Below are positions 1 to 8,762 of a stretch of DNA of 45,439 nt, one piece after another. The position numbers and the translations under genes are program-made. The notes under the pieces were generated by a model that did no database searches, had not been told where the DNA came from, and saw nothing but the letters and a program-made list of their open reading frames with translations. Within the stretch, counting starts at the first letter, position 1. Each line of letters opens with the position of its first letter. Source of the DNA: Flavivirga aquimarina (lineage in GTDB: Bacteria > Bacteroidota > Bacteroidia > Flavobacteriales > Flavobacteriaceae); assembly GCF_030540835.1 (NCBI RefSeq), contig NZ_JAUOEK010000129.1, positions 1 to 45,439 of the forward strand. Direction: 5' to 3'.

Positions 1-81
1 TCCCGTGAAAACGGGAATCTAAATACAGAATTTCGGTTTTTGACCTTTTTAGGTCAAAATGAAACCAGCGAAATACCTCTA
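1..81. repeat. Structured intergenic repeat, left copy (81 bp shared with the right end)
   Basis: These 81 bases are identical to 45359-45439. They contain two strong hairpins: TCCCGT/ACGGGA around a GAAA loop (1-16), and TTTTGACCT/AGGTCAAAA around TTTT (38-59). A third hairpin follows directly at 83-102. Nothing here looks protein-coding. It is either one member of a dispersed REP-like family or, if the window is an assembled contig, its terminal overlap. Confidence 0.85.
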
Positions 82-82
82 T

Positions 83-102
83 GTCCCGATAGCTATCGGG
101 AC
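83..102. repeat. 20-bp perfect palindrome, part of the same element
   Basis: GTCCCGATAGCTATCGGGAC is its own reverse complement. It follows the 81-bp repeat and is followed by CCTCGAGG at 105-112. The same CCTCGAGG string opens the hairpin at 45319, so the full element may run from one such string to the other. Palindromes of this kind are common between genes in Flavobacteriia. The role is unknown. Confidence 0.7.
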
Positions 103-178
103 TGCCTCGAGGATAGTTGGTTTCAAGAAATTCTTTATTAATTCAAATTTGTCTAGAGAAATTTATAAATTAAGAATA

Positions 179-2437
179 ATGAAGAAATTTTGCTCCCTTT
201 TTATAATAAGCATTTTGTTTATTTCCTGTAACGAGTCTATTCCAAAAGATTATAAGGATACTTCCTTGTCTGTAGATGAGCGTGTAAATGCTTTATTACC
301 ATTATTGTCTTTAGAAGAAAAAGTAGCCCAATTGCGAATTTTTCATGCTAACATTGGAGTAAAATCAGATAAAGAAGGTCGTTTAGCTTTATCCGATAAA
401 GTGAAAGAAAAACTAAAACTAGGGATCGCAGGGATTAAAAATCCAGCAGAGCATAATAGCCCGTTAGAAGCAGCAACGCTTAATAATGAACTTCAAAAGT
501 ATATTATAGAAAATAATCGATGGGGTATTCCTGCATTATTTGTAACAGAATCTTATAATGGTGTTGATGCAGAAGGATGTACTAAATTTGGAAGGCCTAT
601 TACATCTGCGGCTTCATTTAATACAGATTTGGTAAAACGTATTTGGGATGTCGTAGGAAGAGAAGCCCGTTTAAGAGGTATGCACATGTGCCATTCGCCA
701 GAGGCAGATATAGTTCGAGATCCCCGTTTTGGTAGAATGAGTGAGGCTTTTGGAGAGGATACTTATTTAACAACCCAAATGGTTACTCATGCTATAAAAG
801 GTGTTCAAGGAGATTATAAAGGGTTAGGGAATGGGACTCATATTGGAGCTGTAGCGAAGCATTTTGCAGGTTACGGACAAGTTTTAGGAGGGACTAACTT
901 TGCGGCTATAGAAATATCACCAAGAACTTTAATTGATGAAATTTACCCACCCTTTGAAGCAGCTGTTAAGGAGGCCAAAACATTAGGGGTTATGGCATCT
1001 CATGGTGATTTAAACGGTATTGCCAGTCATGGAAATCCAGCGCTTCTTACAGGTGTTTTAAGAGATCAATGGGGTTTTGAAGGCTACGTCGTGTCTGATG
1101 CAAATGATATTGCCCGTTTGTTTTCTTTTATGAAGGTTGCAGAATCATACGAAGAGGCGGCATTAATAGGGTTAAAAGCTGGTGTTGATGTTGATTTGTA
1201 TTCTGAAGATGCTTATGCGCATTTACCAAAAATGATTCAACAAAACCCAGAAATAGAAGCTTTTATTGATAAAGCTGCGAAACGAGTTTTGAAAACGAAG
1301 TTTATTCTAGGGCTTTTTGATAATCCGTATATTGATTTAAATACCGTTGAAGAAAATGTTAGAAAAAAATCTTCATTAGATTTAGCTCAAGAAGCAGATT
1401 TAGAATCCATTATTTTATTAAAAAACGAGAATGAAACCTTACCGTTATCTAAGGAAACTAATAAAAAAATAGCTTTATTAGGTCCGTTAGTAAGCGATAA
1501 TACAAAAGCGGGATTTGAAGCGGTTGCAGGAAACAATATTTCCTTTGTTTCTGAAAAAGGGTTTAAAATTACAAATGAAAAAAGAGGGATTCCAAAATTA
1601 ACAGTTAATAATGATGAAGCGGTTGAAAAGTTAATTGGAATTGCAAAAAAATCGGATGTAGTTATTCTTTTTTTAGGAGGTGATAAATTTACTTCAAAAG
1701 AAGCTTTTTTTGGTAGTGCTTTAGGAGATAGGGCTACTATAGAACCTCTTGGTCCACAGGATGAATTAATTACAAAAGTTAAAGCTTTAGGAAAGCCTAC
1801 AATTGTTGTTTTAAAACATAGACGAACATTGGCAATCAATACCATATCAGATAAAGCTGATGCTATATTGGATGGTTGGGATTTAAGTGAATTTGGCGAT
1901 AATTCTATGGCGAAAATAATTTTTGGTGATGTATCACCTTCAGGAAAATCACCAGTTACAATTCCTAAGAATATAGGGCAGTTGCCATTTCATTACAGTG
2001 CTAAAGAAATAAATAATAAAAAAGGATATTTATTTATTGAGAATGGCCCGCTTTATCCATTTGGATATGGTTTGAGCTATGCATCATTTAATTATTCTGA
2101 TTTAAAAATATCTAATCCAGAAATAACGCCAGAAACTGAAATTACAGTAAGTATTAATATTACCAATACAGGACATGTAAAAGCAAAAGAAGTTGTTCAA
2201 ATGTATATTAAAGATCATATAGGTTCGGTTGTTAGGCCAGATAAGGAATTGAAAGGTTTTGAAAAAATTGAATTGAGTTCCGGAGAAACTAAAACAGTAA
2301 ATTTTACTATTACACCAAAAATGCTGGAATTTACAGGCTTAAAAATGGATAAAACTCTTGAAGCCGGAGATTATACTGTTATGATAGGAACGTCATCAAA
2401 AGAAGTGAGTACGGTAGGGTTTAGGCTAGTTATTTAA
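179..2437 (+). CDS. Glycoside hydrolase family 3 lipoprotein (beta-glucosidase/xylosidase type)
   Basis: Predicted exo-acting GH3 glycosidase that removes beta-linked sugars from oligosaccharides at the cell envelope. I start at 179 because the codons upstream run through the structured repeat, while this start gives a lipoprotein signal with lipobox FISC (Cys17). The protein has 752 residues. GH3 landmarks in order are RDPRFGR...GED (180-194), KHFAGYG (227-233), EIYPPFEAAV (254-263) and VVSDAND (304-310), where Asp307 is the predicted nucleophile; the (alpha/beta)6 sandwich and a C-terminal fibronectin-III-like domain (about 660-752) follow. The protein appears complete. The substrate cannot be told from sequence. 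It converges with the hydroxyproline operon 20 bases downstream; no SusC/SusD pair or other polysaccharide gene is nearby. Confidence 0.88.
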   Translation: MKKFCSLFIISILFISCNESIPKDYKDTSLSVDERVNALLPLLSLEEKVAQLRIFHANIGVKSDKEGRLALSDKVKEKLKLGIAGIKNPAEHNSPLEAATLNNELQKYIIENNRWGIPALFVTESYNGVDAEGCTKFGRPITSAASFNTDLVKRIWDVVGREARLRGMHMCHSPEADIVRDPRFGRMSEAFGEDTYLTTQMVTHAIKGVQGDYKGLGNGTHIGAVAKHFAGYGQVLGGTNFAAIEISPRTLIDEIYPPFEAAVKEAKTLGVMASHGDLNGIASHGNPALLTGVLRDQWGFEGYVVSDANDIARLFSFMKVAESYEEAALIGLKAGVDVDLYSEDAYAHLPKMIQQNPEIEAFIDKAAKRVLKTKFILGLFDNPYIDLNTVEENVRKKSSLDLAQEADLESIILLKNENETLPLSKETNKKIALLGPLVSDNTKAGFEAVAGNNISFVSEKGFKITNEKRGIPKLTVNNDEAVEKLIGIAKKSDVVILFLGGDKFTSKEAFFGSALGDRATIEPLGPQDELITKVKALGKPTIVVLKHRRTLAINTISDKADAILDGWDLSEFGDNSMAKIIFGDVSPSGKSPVTIPKNIGQLPFHYSAKEINNKKGYLFIENGPLYPFGYGLSYASFNYSDLKISNPEITPETEITVSINITNTGHVKAKEVVQMYIKDHIGSVVRPDKELKGFEKIELSSGETKTVNFTITPKMLEFTGLKMDKTLEAGDYTVMIGTSSKEVSTVGFRLVI

Positions 2438-2457
2438 CGATAGTCAAATCAGATATA

Positions 2458-3702
2458 TTATTTGAATCTTTCTGGAGAAAAGGGTGTTAAATCAACCGAG
2501 GTTTTTTGATTGTTTATTGTTTCAGTTACTAATTTTCCTGTAATTGGACCCAAGCTCCAACCCATCATGGCATGTCCAGATGCAATGGTTAAGTTATTGT
2601 ATTTACTTGTTCTACCTATGTAGGGTAAACCATCAGGAGAAACAGGTCTTAACCCGGATTTGGCATTGTTTTTTTCCTCTTGATTGATTTCTACATCTTT
2701 ATAATAGTTTTTAGCTGCTCTTGCTATAGCTTCAACGCGTTTTTTTCTTATAATGGTATTGTTTCCCGAAAACTCCATAGTCCCTGCAAATCGAGTGAAA
2801 TTTTCCATAGGTGTTACCGCAACTTTGGCTTCTAATAATAAAGTTGGTATGGATATACTTGTAGGTCTGTAAACATCTAAACTATACCCTTTGCCACCTT
2901 GTATGGGAATATTCAAGTTTAATGAAGATGCTAAGCTTGAAGTCCAGCTTCCGGCAGCAAGCACAAACTCATCAGCTTCAAAAACCGAATTTTGGGTTAT
3001 TACAGATGAGATTTGTTTTTTGTTAGCTGTGAATTTTTCAACTTTTTGATTTATTTCAAAAACAACACCTTTAGATTTTAGCCAGGTTTTCATTTGGTTC
3101 ATAAAATGATTAGGCGTTGTATGGGAATCACATTTATAATGTATCGCTCCAATAGCATGATCTGAAAAAACAGGTTCCATATTGATTAATTCAGATTTCG
3201 AAAGATAGGCAAGATCTAAGCCTTCTTCTACGGCTCGTTTGGCAATTTTATATTCTTCTTCCTGAATTTTAGTACTGCTAAACGCCATTAATAGGCCTTT
3301 TTTTTCATAATGAAAATGAAAATCCAAGGACGCAAGCATGTTTTCATATAGATATTGGCTTTTTAAATTTAGCGCTTTCAATATGGGAATTGATCTTTCT
3401 ACATTAGATTCAGTAGCCGATTTTTTAAAGCGTATAGCCCACTTAAAAAAATCGAAATCTAATCTGGGCTTAATGTAAAAAGGACTTGAGCTATTTAATA
3501 ACCATTTTAAACCTTGCGTCATAATACCCGGGGCTGCTAATGGAATAAAATGACTGGGTATTACATAACCGGCGTTAATGAATGAAGCACCTGTTGATAT
3601 GTCGCTTTTATCTAAAACGGTTACTGCATATCCTTGTTTTAGCAAGTAGTAAGCACTGCATAATCCAGAAATTCCACCTCCAATTATAACCACTTTTTTC
3701 AT
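2458..3702 (-). CDS. FAD-dependent D-amino-acid (cis-4-hydroxy-D-proline) dehydrogenase
   Basis: DadA/LhpB-like flavoenzyme of 414 residues. It starts with a Rossmann dinucleotide fold (IIGGGISG, Gly8/10/13) and an acidic residue after strand 2 (VLDKS), and it has the C-terminal DAO signature SGLRPVSPDGLPYIG followed by SGHAMMGWSLGP. Family members oxidise D-amino acids to imino acids and pass electrons to the respiratory chain. The three neighbouring genes complete hydroxyproline degradation, so the likely substrate is cis-4-hydroxy-D-proline, giving 1-pyrroline-4-hydroxy-2-carboxylate. It is the last gene of the operon, 27 bases after the epimerase gene. D-proline or D-alanine remain possible substrates if the context is ignored. 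Confidence 0.87.
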   Translation of the reverse strand: MKKVVIIGGGISGLCSAYYLLKQGYAVTVLDKSDISTGASFINAGYVIPSHFIPLAAPGIMTQGLKWLLNSSSPFYIKPRLDFDFFKWAIRFKKSATESNVERSIPILKALNLKSQYLYENMLASLDFHFHYEKKGLLMAFSSTKIQEEEYKIAKRAVEEGLDLAYLSKSELINMEPVFSDHAIGAIHYKCDSHTTPNHFMNQMKTWLKSKGVVFEINQKVEKFTANKKQISSVITQNSVFEADEFVLAAGSWTSSLASSLNLNIPIQGGKGYSLDVYRPTSISIPTLLLEAKVAVTPMENFTRFAGTMEFSGNNTIIRKKRVEAIARAAKNYYKDVEINQEEKNNAKSGLRPVSPDGLPYIGRTSKYNNLTIASGHAMMGWSLGPITGKLVTETINNQKTSVDLTPFSPERFK

Positions 3703-3729
3703 CTTAATTTCTCTTTACATTTGAGGCCT

Positions 3730-4737
3730 TTATAATACTTGAAACCCATAAGCATAAGGATCGTTATCGTCAATAATAATTCTATTGTACCCTGTAACTT
3801 GAGCCCATCCCTGGATACTGGGAATAATGGCTTTTTCGCCAGCTAATGTTGTTTCTGTTTCTATTTTACCGATAAATTTACTTCCAATAAAGCTTTCATG
3901 AGTGTATGTCTCACCTAGTTTTAATTTGCCTTTGGCATGTAATTGAGCCATACGGGCAGAGGTTCCGGTACCACAAGGAGAGCGGTCTATTGCCTTGTCG
4001 CCATAAAAAACGGCATTTCTTCCTGAAGATTTAGGATCTAAAGGAGATCCGGTCCAGAGCATATGACTTACGTCTCTAATTGTAGAATCTTCTGGATGTA
4101 CAAACATATTTGGATATTTGGTGTTTATACGTTCTCTAACGGTTTGCGAATATTTAATAAGGTCGCTTGCTGTGAAATTATCAATACCACTAAAGTTTTT
4201 TTGAGGGTCTACTATGGCATAGTAATTTCCGCCATAGGCTACATCAAAATTAATGTCGCCCAGTTCGGGGCAATCAACCACTAAGTTTTTAGCTGCTAAA
4301 TAGGATTTAACATTAACTAATTTTACCCAGTCTACTTTATCTCCAGTTTGTTTGTATTTAATTTTTACTAGTCCGGCCGGAGTTTCCATTTTTATTTCTC
4401 CGTGCTTTTTGGGTATAATTATTCCTTCTTCAATGGCTACAGTAATAGTCCCTATGGTTCCATGTCCACACATTGGGAGGCAACCAGAGGTTTCTATAAA
4501 AAGAGTTGCAATATCATTTTTGGTATCGTGAGGTGGATATAAGATGCTTCCGCTCATCATATCATGCCCTCTGGGTTCGAACATCAATCCTTTACGAATC
4601 CAATCGAATTCTTTAAGAAAATGTTGTCGTTTTTCTTTCATAGTTTTGCCTATAAGGGTTGGTGCGCCACCTACTACAACACGAACAGGGTTACCACAAG
4701 TATGCGCATCTATACAAGAGAACGTTTTTTTATCCAT
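3730..4737 (-). CDS. 4-hydroxyproline epimerase (proline racemase family)
   Basis: Converts trans-4-hydroxy-L-proline to cis-4-hydroxy-D-proline, the first step of the pathway. Its 335 residues match the family length. Both catalytic thiols are visible: Cys90 in MCGHGTIG and Cys255 in DRSPCGTGTSA. Two Cys separate it from the Cys/Thr type, which acts as a trans-3-hydroxyproline dehydratase. Proline racemases also have two Cys, but the neighbours (deaminase and ketoglutarate semialdehyde dehydrogenase) argue for hydroxyproline. The enzyme is cytoplasmic and cofactor-independent. It lies between the dehydrogenase and aldehyde dehydrogenase genes on the same strand. Confidence 0.9.
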   Translation of the reverse strand: MDKKTFSCIDAHTCGNPVRVVVGGAPTLIGKTMKEKRQHFLKEFDWIRKGLMFEPRGHDMMSGSILYPPHDTKNDIATLFIETSGCLPMCGHGTIGTITVAIEEGIIIPKKHGEIKMETPAGLVKIKYKQTGDKVDWVKLVNVKSYLAAKNLVVDCPELGDINFDVAYGGNYYAIVDPQKNFSGIDNFTASDLIKYSQTVRERINTKYPNMFVHPEDSTIRDVSHMLWTGSPLDPKSSGRNAVFYGDKAIDRSPCGTGTSARMAQLHAKGKLKLGETYTHESFIGSKFIGKIETETTLAGEKAIIPSIQGWAQVTGYNRIIIDDNDPYAYGFQVL

Positions 4738-4767
4738 TTCTATTTATTGCAAGAGATTTTAATAAAT

Positions 4768-6294
4768 TTACCTTTGTAGGGCTTTAGGTAACAATGTGTT
4801 GGGGAAAGATTGGTAACTTATAGGTCTTACCCATCTTTTTATTGAATTGGTTCCAACGGCAGTAAATCTAGAGTCTGTTGAGGCAGGGTAAGGCCCACCA
4901 TGTTGCATTGAAGGGCAAACTTCTACTCCGGTTGGAACACCATTGAAAATAATTCTACCAACACGATTTTCTAATGCGTCTACAAGGTTTTCAAGCTCTG
5001 AATATTCTTCTTCTTCGGCTATTATAGTTCCTGTTAATTGACCTTCTAAGTTATTAATTATTTTAATTAACTCATCTTCATTTTTACTTTTAACAACTAA
5101 GGAAAAAGGACCAAAAACTTCTTGATGCATTTTAGGATTTGCTAAAAAGTCTGCTCCAGACACACTCACTATTTGTGATGCTGCATAATTATTTTTTAAT
5201 TCGTCTTGGGCTTTGCCTATAACTTCAATACCACTTAGAGCTGTAATATTTGTGCTATTTTTATCGAAACCACTTTTAATATTGGGGTGCAGCATACATT
5301 GTGGTTCAATGGCAATGGTTTTTTTTGCTAAATCGTTAATGAAGTTTACTGTTTTATCGCTATCGATGGTTAATATTAAACCAGGGTTTGTACAAAATTG
5401 CCCTGTTCCTAATGTTATAGAATTAGCATAAGTGCTGGCTATTTCTTCAGATCTTTTATTTAAGGCCTTTGGCGTTATTATTACAGGGTTAATACTTCCC
5501 ATTTCTGCAAATACAGGGATGGGTTCTTCACGTTGCGATGCTAAATTAAAAAGTGCCCTGCCTCCGGCTATACTTCCTGTAAACCCTACGGCTTTAACTT
5601 TTGGATTATTCACTAATGCTGTTCCAACAATTTTACCTCGTCCTATTAAGTTTGAAAAAACACCATTTGGCATTCCTGTTTTTTCTGCCGCTTTAATAAT
5701 TGCTGAAGCAACTAATTCTGATGTGCCAGAATGCATTTCGTGTGCTTTTATAATGACCGGACAGCCTGAAGCTAATGCACTTGCTGTATCTCCGCCTGCG
5801 GTTGAATAGGCTAAAGGGAAGTTACTTGCTCCAAATACAACGACTGGTCCTAAAGGTATTAGAGTTTTTCTAAGATCATTTTTAGGTAATGGTTTTCTAT
5901 CAGGAATAGCTTCATCTATGGTGTTTTCTCTCCAATCTTCATTAGAAACTAATTCGGCAAATGAACGTAATTGAAATATGGTTCGTCCTCGTTCTCCAAT
6001 TGCTCTACCTTCGGGTAGGCCAGTTTCCATAGTATAAATGTCTATTAATTCTTGGTCTAAATTTAAAATCTCATCTGCAATGGCATTTAAGAAATTTGCT
6101 CGTTGGGCACCAGATACTTTTCTGTATTTTTTAAAAGCTTCAGATGCTAGTTGAACAGCTTCATCAATTTCTTTAATAGTTGCTTCAAAAAAAGGTGTTG
6201 GGTTTTCTTTATTTAGTTTAGGGTTTATTGTTTTATGTTGAATGTCACCTTGTGCACTAAGTTTATTTCCAATATAATTTTTGCCTGTAATCAT
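4768..6294 (-). CDS. 2-oxoglutarate semialdehyde (2,5-dioxovalerate) dehydrogenase
   Basis: NAD(P)-dependent aldehyde dehydrogenase of 508 residues that oxidises 2-oxoglutarate semialdehyde to 2-oxoglutarate, the final step of the pathway. Visible motifs are VVVFGASNFPLAYS (151-164), FTGS (238-241), the general base Glu264 in FAEMGS, and the nucleophile Cys301 in GTGQFCTNPG. The FGASNFP and GQFCTNPG versions of these motifs are typical of the KGSADH branch rather than betaine or succinate semialdehyde dehydrogenases. It is separated from the deaminase gene upstream by 3 bases, so the two are probably translated together. Long open frames on the opposite strand inside this gene look like coding shadows. 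Confidence 0.9.
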   Translation of the reverse strand: MITGKNYIGNKLSAQGDIQHKTINPKLNKENPTPFFEATIKEIDEAVQLASEAFKKYRKVSGAQRANFLNAIADEILNLDQELIDIYTMETGLPEGRAIGERGRTIFQLRSFAELVSNEDWRENTIDEAIPDRKPLPKNDLRKTLIPLGPVVVFGASNFPLAYSTAGGDTASALASGCPVIIKAHEMHSGTSELVASAIIKAAEKTGMPNGVFSNLIGRGKIVGTALVNNPKVKAVGFTGSIAGGRALFNLASQREEPIPVFAEMGSINPVIITPKALNKRSEEIASTYANSITLGTGQFCTNPGLILTIDSDKTVNFINDLAKKTIAIEPQCMLHPNIKSGFDKNSTNITALSGIEVIGKAQDELKNNYAASQIVSVSGADFLANPKMHQEVFGPFSLVVKSKNEDELIKIINNLEGQLTGTIIAEEEEYSELENLVDALENRVGRIIFNGVPTGVEVCPSMQHGGPYPASTDSRFTAVGTNSIKRWVRPISYQSFPNTLLPKALQR

Positions 6295-6297
6295 TTT

Positions 6298-7209
6298 TTA
6301 TAAATTTTTATAATCTGGTAACGATGGTCTGTTTTTCATAGCTGTGTTTATAATGTTTAAAACACGGTCTCTTTCTAAACCTTGCAAGGGTAACCTTGGA
6401 GCTCTAACATTTTCGGTACCAATACCTGTTGCTACTTCTGCTAATTTAATGTTTTGAACTAATTGAGGACTAATATCTAGTTCTAATAATGGCATAAACC
6501 AACGATAAATATTTAAAGCGTCTTCAATTTTACCTGCTTTTACTAATTTATATATAGCGACTGTTTCTGCCGGATATGCACAAACCAAACCTGCAACCCA
6601 GCCATCTGCTCCTATAACCAAGCTTTCTAAACCAAGCGTATCAACGCCTGTAAATACTTTTAAACGTTCACCAAAGCGGTTTTTTATTCTGATGACATTT
6701 GTAATATCTCTGGTAGATTCTTTTACTGCTTGGATGTTATCATATTTTATTAAATCTTCTAACATTTCTAAAGTTACGTCTATTTTATAATCTATCGGAT
6801 TATTATAAATCATAATTGGTAATGACGTGTTTTTTGCTATTTCGGCAAAGTAAGTTACGGTTTCAAAATCTGTTGCTTTATATCGCATTGGAGGTAAAAT
6901 CATTAAACCATTGGCACCAACGGATTCGGCATGTTTAGCAACGGCAATAGCTTGTTTGGTACTTTGTTCGGCAATATTAATAATTACTGGAATTTTTCCA
7001 TCAGTAATTAAAAGTGTCTTTTTTATTAGAATTTCCTTTTCTTCTTGTACAAGCGTACTTGCTTCGCCTAATGTGCCTCCAAGGATTATTCCATGAACAC
7101 CAGCCTCCATTTGTGCATTGATGTTTTTTTCGAACGTTACAAGGTCTAACTCATCATTACTTGTAAATTTTGTTGTTACTGCAGGCATAACACCTTCCCA
7201 ATGTATCAT
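6298..7209 (-). CDS. 1-pyrroline-4-hydroxy-2-carboxylate deaminase (DapA superfamily)
   Basis: Schiff-base lyase of the dihydrodipicolinate synthase superfamily, 303 residues. The Schiff-base Lys163 (AVKES), Tyr135 (MIYNNP) and the GGTLGE loop (44-49) are all present. In this context it should deaminate 1-pyrroline-4-hydroxy-2-carboxylate to 2-oxoglutarate semialdehyde, the substrate of the enzyme encoded immediately downstream. True DapA is unlikely: the family loop GTTGE is changed and the gene is not near lysine biosynthesis genes. It is the first gene of the operon; a -7 promoter element lies 25 bases upstream. No hydroxyproline transporter or regulator is encoded beside it. Confidence 0.87.
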   Translation of the reverse strand: MIHWEGVMPAVTTKFTSNDELDLVTFEKNINAQMEAGVHGIILGGTLGEASTLVQEEKEILIKKTLLITDGKIPVIINIAEQSTKQAIAVAKHAESVGANGLMILPPMRYKATDFETVTYFAEIAKNTSLPIMIYNNPIDYKIDVTLEMLEDLIKYDNIQAVKESTRDITNVIRIKNRFGERLKVFTGVDTLGLESLVIGADGWVAGLVCAYPAETVAIYKLVKAGKIEDALNIYRWFMPLLELDISPQLVQNIKLAEVATGIGTENVRAPRLPLQGLERDRVLNIINTAMKNRPSLPDYKNL

Positions 7210-7233
7210 AATCTTAATTTATTTGCTTACTTA

Positions 7234-7241
7234 CAAATTTA
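7234..7241 (-). promoter_or_regulatory. -7 promoter element for the hydroxyproline operon
   Basis: Read on the minus strand this is TAAATTTG, an exact match to the Bacteroidota -7 consensus TAnnTTTG, 25 bases before the deaminase start codon. I do not see a convincing TTG at -33. Confidence 0.5.
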
Positions 7242-7308
7242 GATATTTAACGAAAAAGGTACTATAAGGTTGTTAGCGTATTATAATACTATATTGTAAT
7301 ATGGGAGG

Positions 7309-7363
7309 TAGTCGCTTAATGACATTGGAGGGGTGCTCAAGACAAGCTTTAAGTCGAAACTTC
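7309..7363. repeat. Dispersed intergenic repeat, copy near 7.3 kb
   Basis: The segment GCTTAATGACATTGG...GTGCTCAAGACAA...AAGTCGAAAC closely resembles 25533-25578 (GCTTAATGATATTGG...GTGCTTAAGACAA...AAGTCGAAAC). Both copies lie in gaps between operons. The rest of the 251-base gap 7210-7460 shows nothing else except the -7 element. Confidence 0.5.
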
Positions 7364-7460
7364 TTTATTTGTTATGATGACTAGTATAAATAGGGGTGAG
7401 CGTATATATGTTACTATCGAGACCTTTAATAGTTTTCGTCTTAATTTTTAAGAAGTTTTG

Positions 7461-8159
7461 TTAGTGTTCTAATTTTAGAGCCTTAATATCTGTAATTAAT
7501 TGTGCAATTGAGGCTCTGTTTAATCCATTATAGATACCTCGGATGTGTTTGCTGTTATCTATGAGTAAGAAATTTTCGGTATGTAAAAAATCATTCACAT
7601 CTTTAGGAACACCTAAATCGTTTTCAACGAAATATTGATTTCTTCCCAGATTATAGATGTCTGTTTTGTTTCCTGTTACCATATGCCATTTATTATTATT
7701 AACACCATGTCTTTCGGCATACTTTTTAAGTACTGAAACTGAATCTATAGTTGGGGTAACCGAATGTGATAGGAATAATATGTCTGCATCTTCTTTAAAC
7801 TCTTCTTGTAGGCTAACCATATTGTTAGTCATTTTTGGACAAATACCGGGACAGCTTGTAAAAAAGAAGTTTACTATATATATTTTATTATCGAAGGTTT
7901 TTTGTGTAACTGTATCTCCCAACTGATTTATTAATTTAAAATCGGGGATTTTATGAAACGCCTTTTCTTCTTTGCTATTAGGTACTAACCAATGGGGCGT
8001 AAAAGATTCATCATCATAATAAGGCAAATATTTTACCCTACTTGTTTCTTCTACTTTTATATGTTCTTTTTTTATTTCTTTTTTACAACTTATAAAAATT
8101 GCAAGCAAAAAAATAAATAATAATCTATTAGTTTTTACGACTTCTAACAACGACTTCAT
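7461..8159 (-). CDS. SCO1/SenC/PrrC family copper chaperone lipoprotein
   Basis: Thioredoxin-fold protein that in other bacteria delivers copper to the CuA site of cytochrome c oxidase or acts as a thiol reductase outside the inner membrane. It has 232 residues with a lipoprotein signal (lipobox FISC, Cys25). The copper ligands are present: Cys103 and Cys107 in TSCPGICPK, and His193 in FLHTENF. The start overlaps the end of the MORN-repeat gene by 32 bases, so the two are in one transcript. This is the last gene of the operon that begins with the YHYH protein gene. No oxidase genes of the CuA type are in the window. Confidence 0.9.
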   Translation of the reverse strand: MKSLLEVVKTNRLLFIFLLAIFISCKKEIKKEHIKVEETSRVKYLPYYDDESFTPHWLVPNSKEEKAFHKIPDFKLINQLGDTVTQKTFDNKIYIVNFFFTSCPGICPKMTNNMVSLQEEFKEDADILFLSHSVTPTIDSVSVLKKYAERHGVNNNKWHMVTGNKTDIYNLGRNQYFVENDLGVPKDVNDFLHTENFLLIDNSKHIRGIYNGLNRASIAQLITDIKALKLEH

Positions 8160-8751
8160 CTTTTAGTTGATAACATAAGTTAGAACGCATTAAACCAAAA
8201 ATGCGTCCGTTTTTAGCTTCATAATTTACATATAATTTTCCGTTTTTTAACCAAGCTTGTTGCATACCGTTTTCTTTTCCATCTTTTAGATGCCTTAATT
8301 TAGCTAGTTGCCCATTGGAATGCCATTGCTTTTCTATACCTTGCTTTAGACCATTTATATAGTTGGACTCTTCTCCCAAAGTGCCATTTTCCCACCAACT
8401 TTTATAAACACCCACTAACTTATTTTGGTTATAATAGGATTGTACGCGCAATACGCCATTTTTAGACCATCTTTTGGCAACGCCTTCTCTTTTGCCTTTA
8501 AAAAAACCGAGTCTTTCTTCTAGAGTACCATTTGAATGAAATTTTACTGAATAACCATTATAGGGTTGATTTTTATAATACCATTTACCTTCAATTTGAT
8601 TAAGAATCAATTCTTTTTTAGATACTTCGATATCTTCTATAACTCTTGTTTTTTCTTCAACAGTATAGTCCTTGGTTGTGTTTTTTTCTGCCAGTGTTTC
8701 CTTGCAACTTGCAAAGGAAATCACTAGCAATATTAATATAAAAGGTTTCAT
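8128..8751 (-). CDS. MORN-2 repeat (YwqK-type) lipoprotein
   Basis: Secreted lipoprotein of 207 residues (lipobox FASC, Cys16) whose body is a run of about five degenerate repeats of the form W..NG.L......Y..G...G..K.W (for example SWWENGTLGEESNYINGLKQG, split here by its own repeat boundary). Databases often name such proteins YwqK family antitoxins; nothing here supports a toxin-antitoxin role, since no toxin gene is adjacent and the protein is exported. MORN-2 repeats fold as beta-hairpins and usually serve as binding or structural modules. The gene lies 11 bases after the YHYH gene and overlaps the SCO gene. Confidence 0.8.
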   Translation of the reverse strand: MKPFILILLVISFASCKETLAEKNTTKDYTVEEKTRVIEDIEVSKKELILNQIEGKWYYKNQPYNGYSVKFHSNGTLEERLGFFKGKREGVAKRWSKNGVLRVQSYYNQNKLVGVYKSWWENGTLGEESNYINGLKQGIEKQWHSNGQLAKLRHLKDGKENGMQQAWLKNGKLYVNYEAKNGRIFGLMRSNLCYQLKDEVVVRSRKN

Positions 8752-8762
8752 AAGGAGTTTTT

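Noticed and set aside
59-178. Upstream extension of the GH3 reading frame by 40 codons
   Set aside because: It runs through the repeat hairpins, and the start at 179 gives a standard lipoprotein signal.
5213-5809. Long plus-strand open frames inside the aldehyde dehydrogenase gene
   Set aside because: They are antisense to a clearly conserved enzyme and their products have no recognisable features.
8128-8751. Toxin-antitoxin module suggested by the usual YwqK antitoxin label
   Set aside because: The protein has a lipoprotein signal and MORN-2 repeats, and no toxin gene is adjacent.
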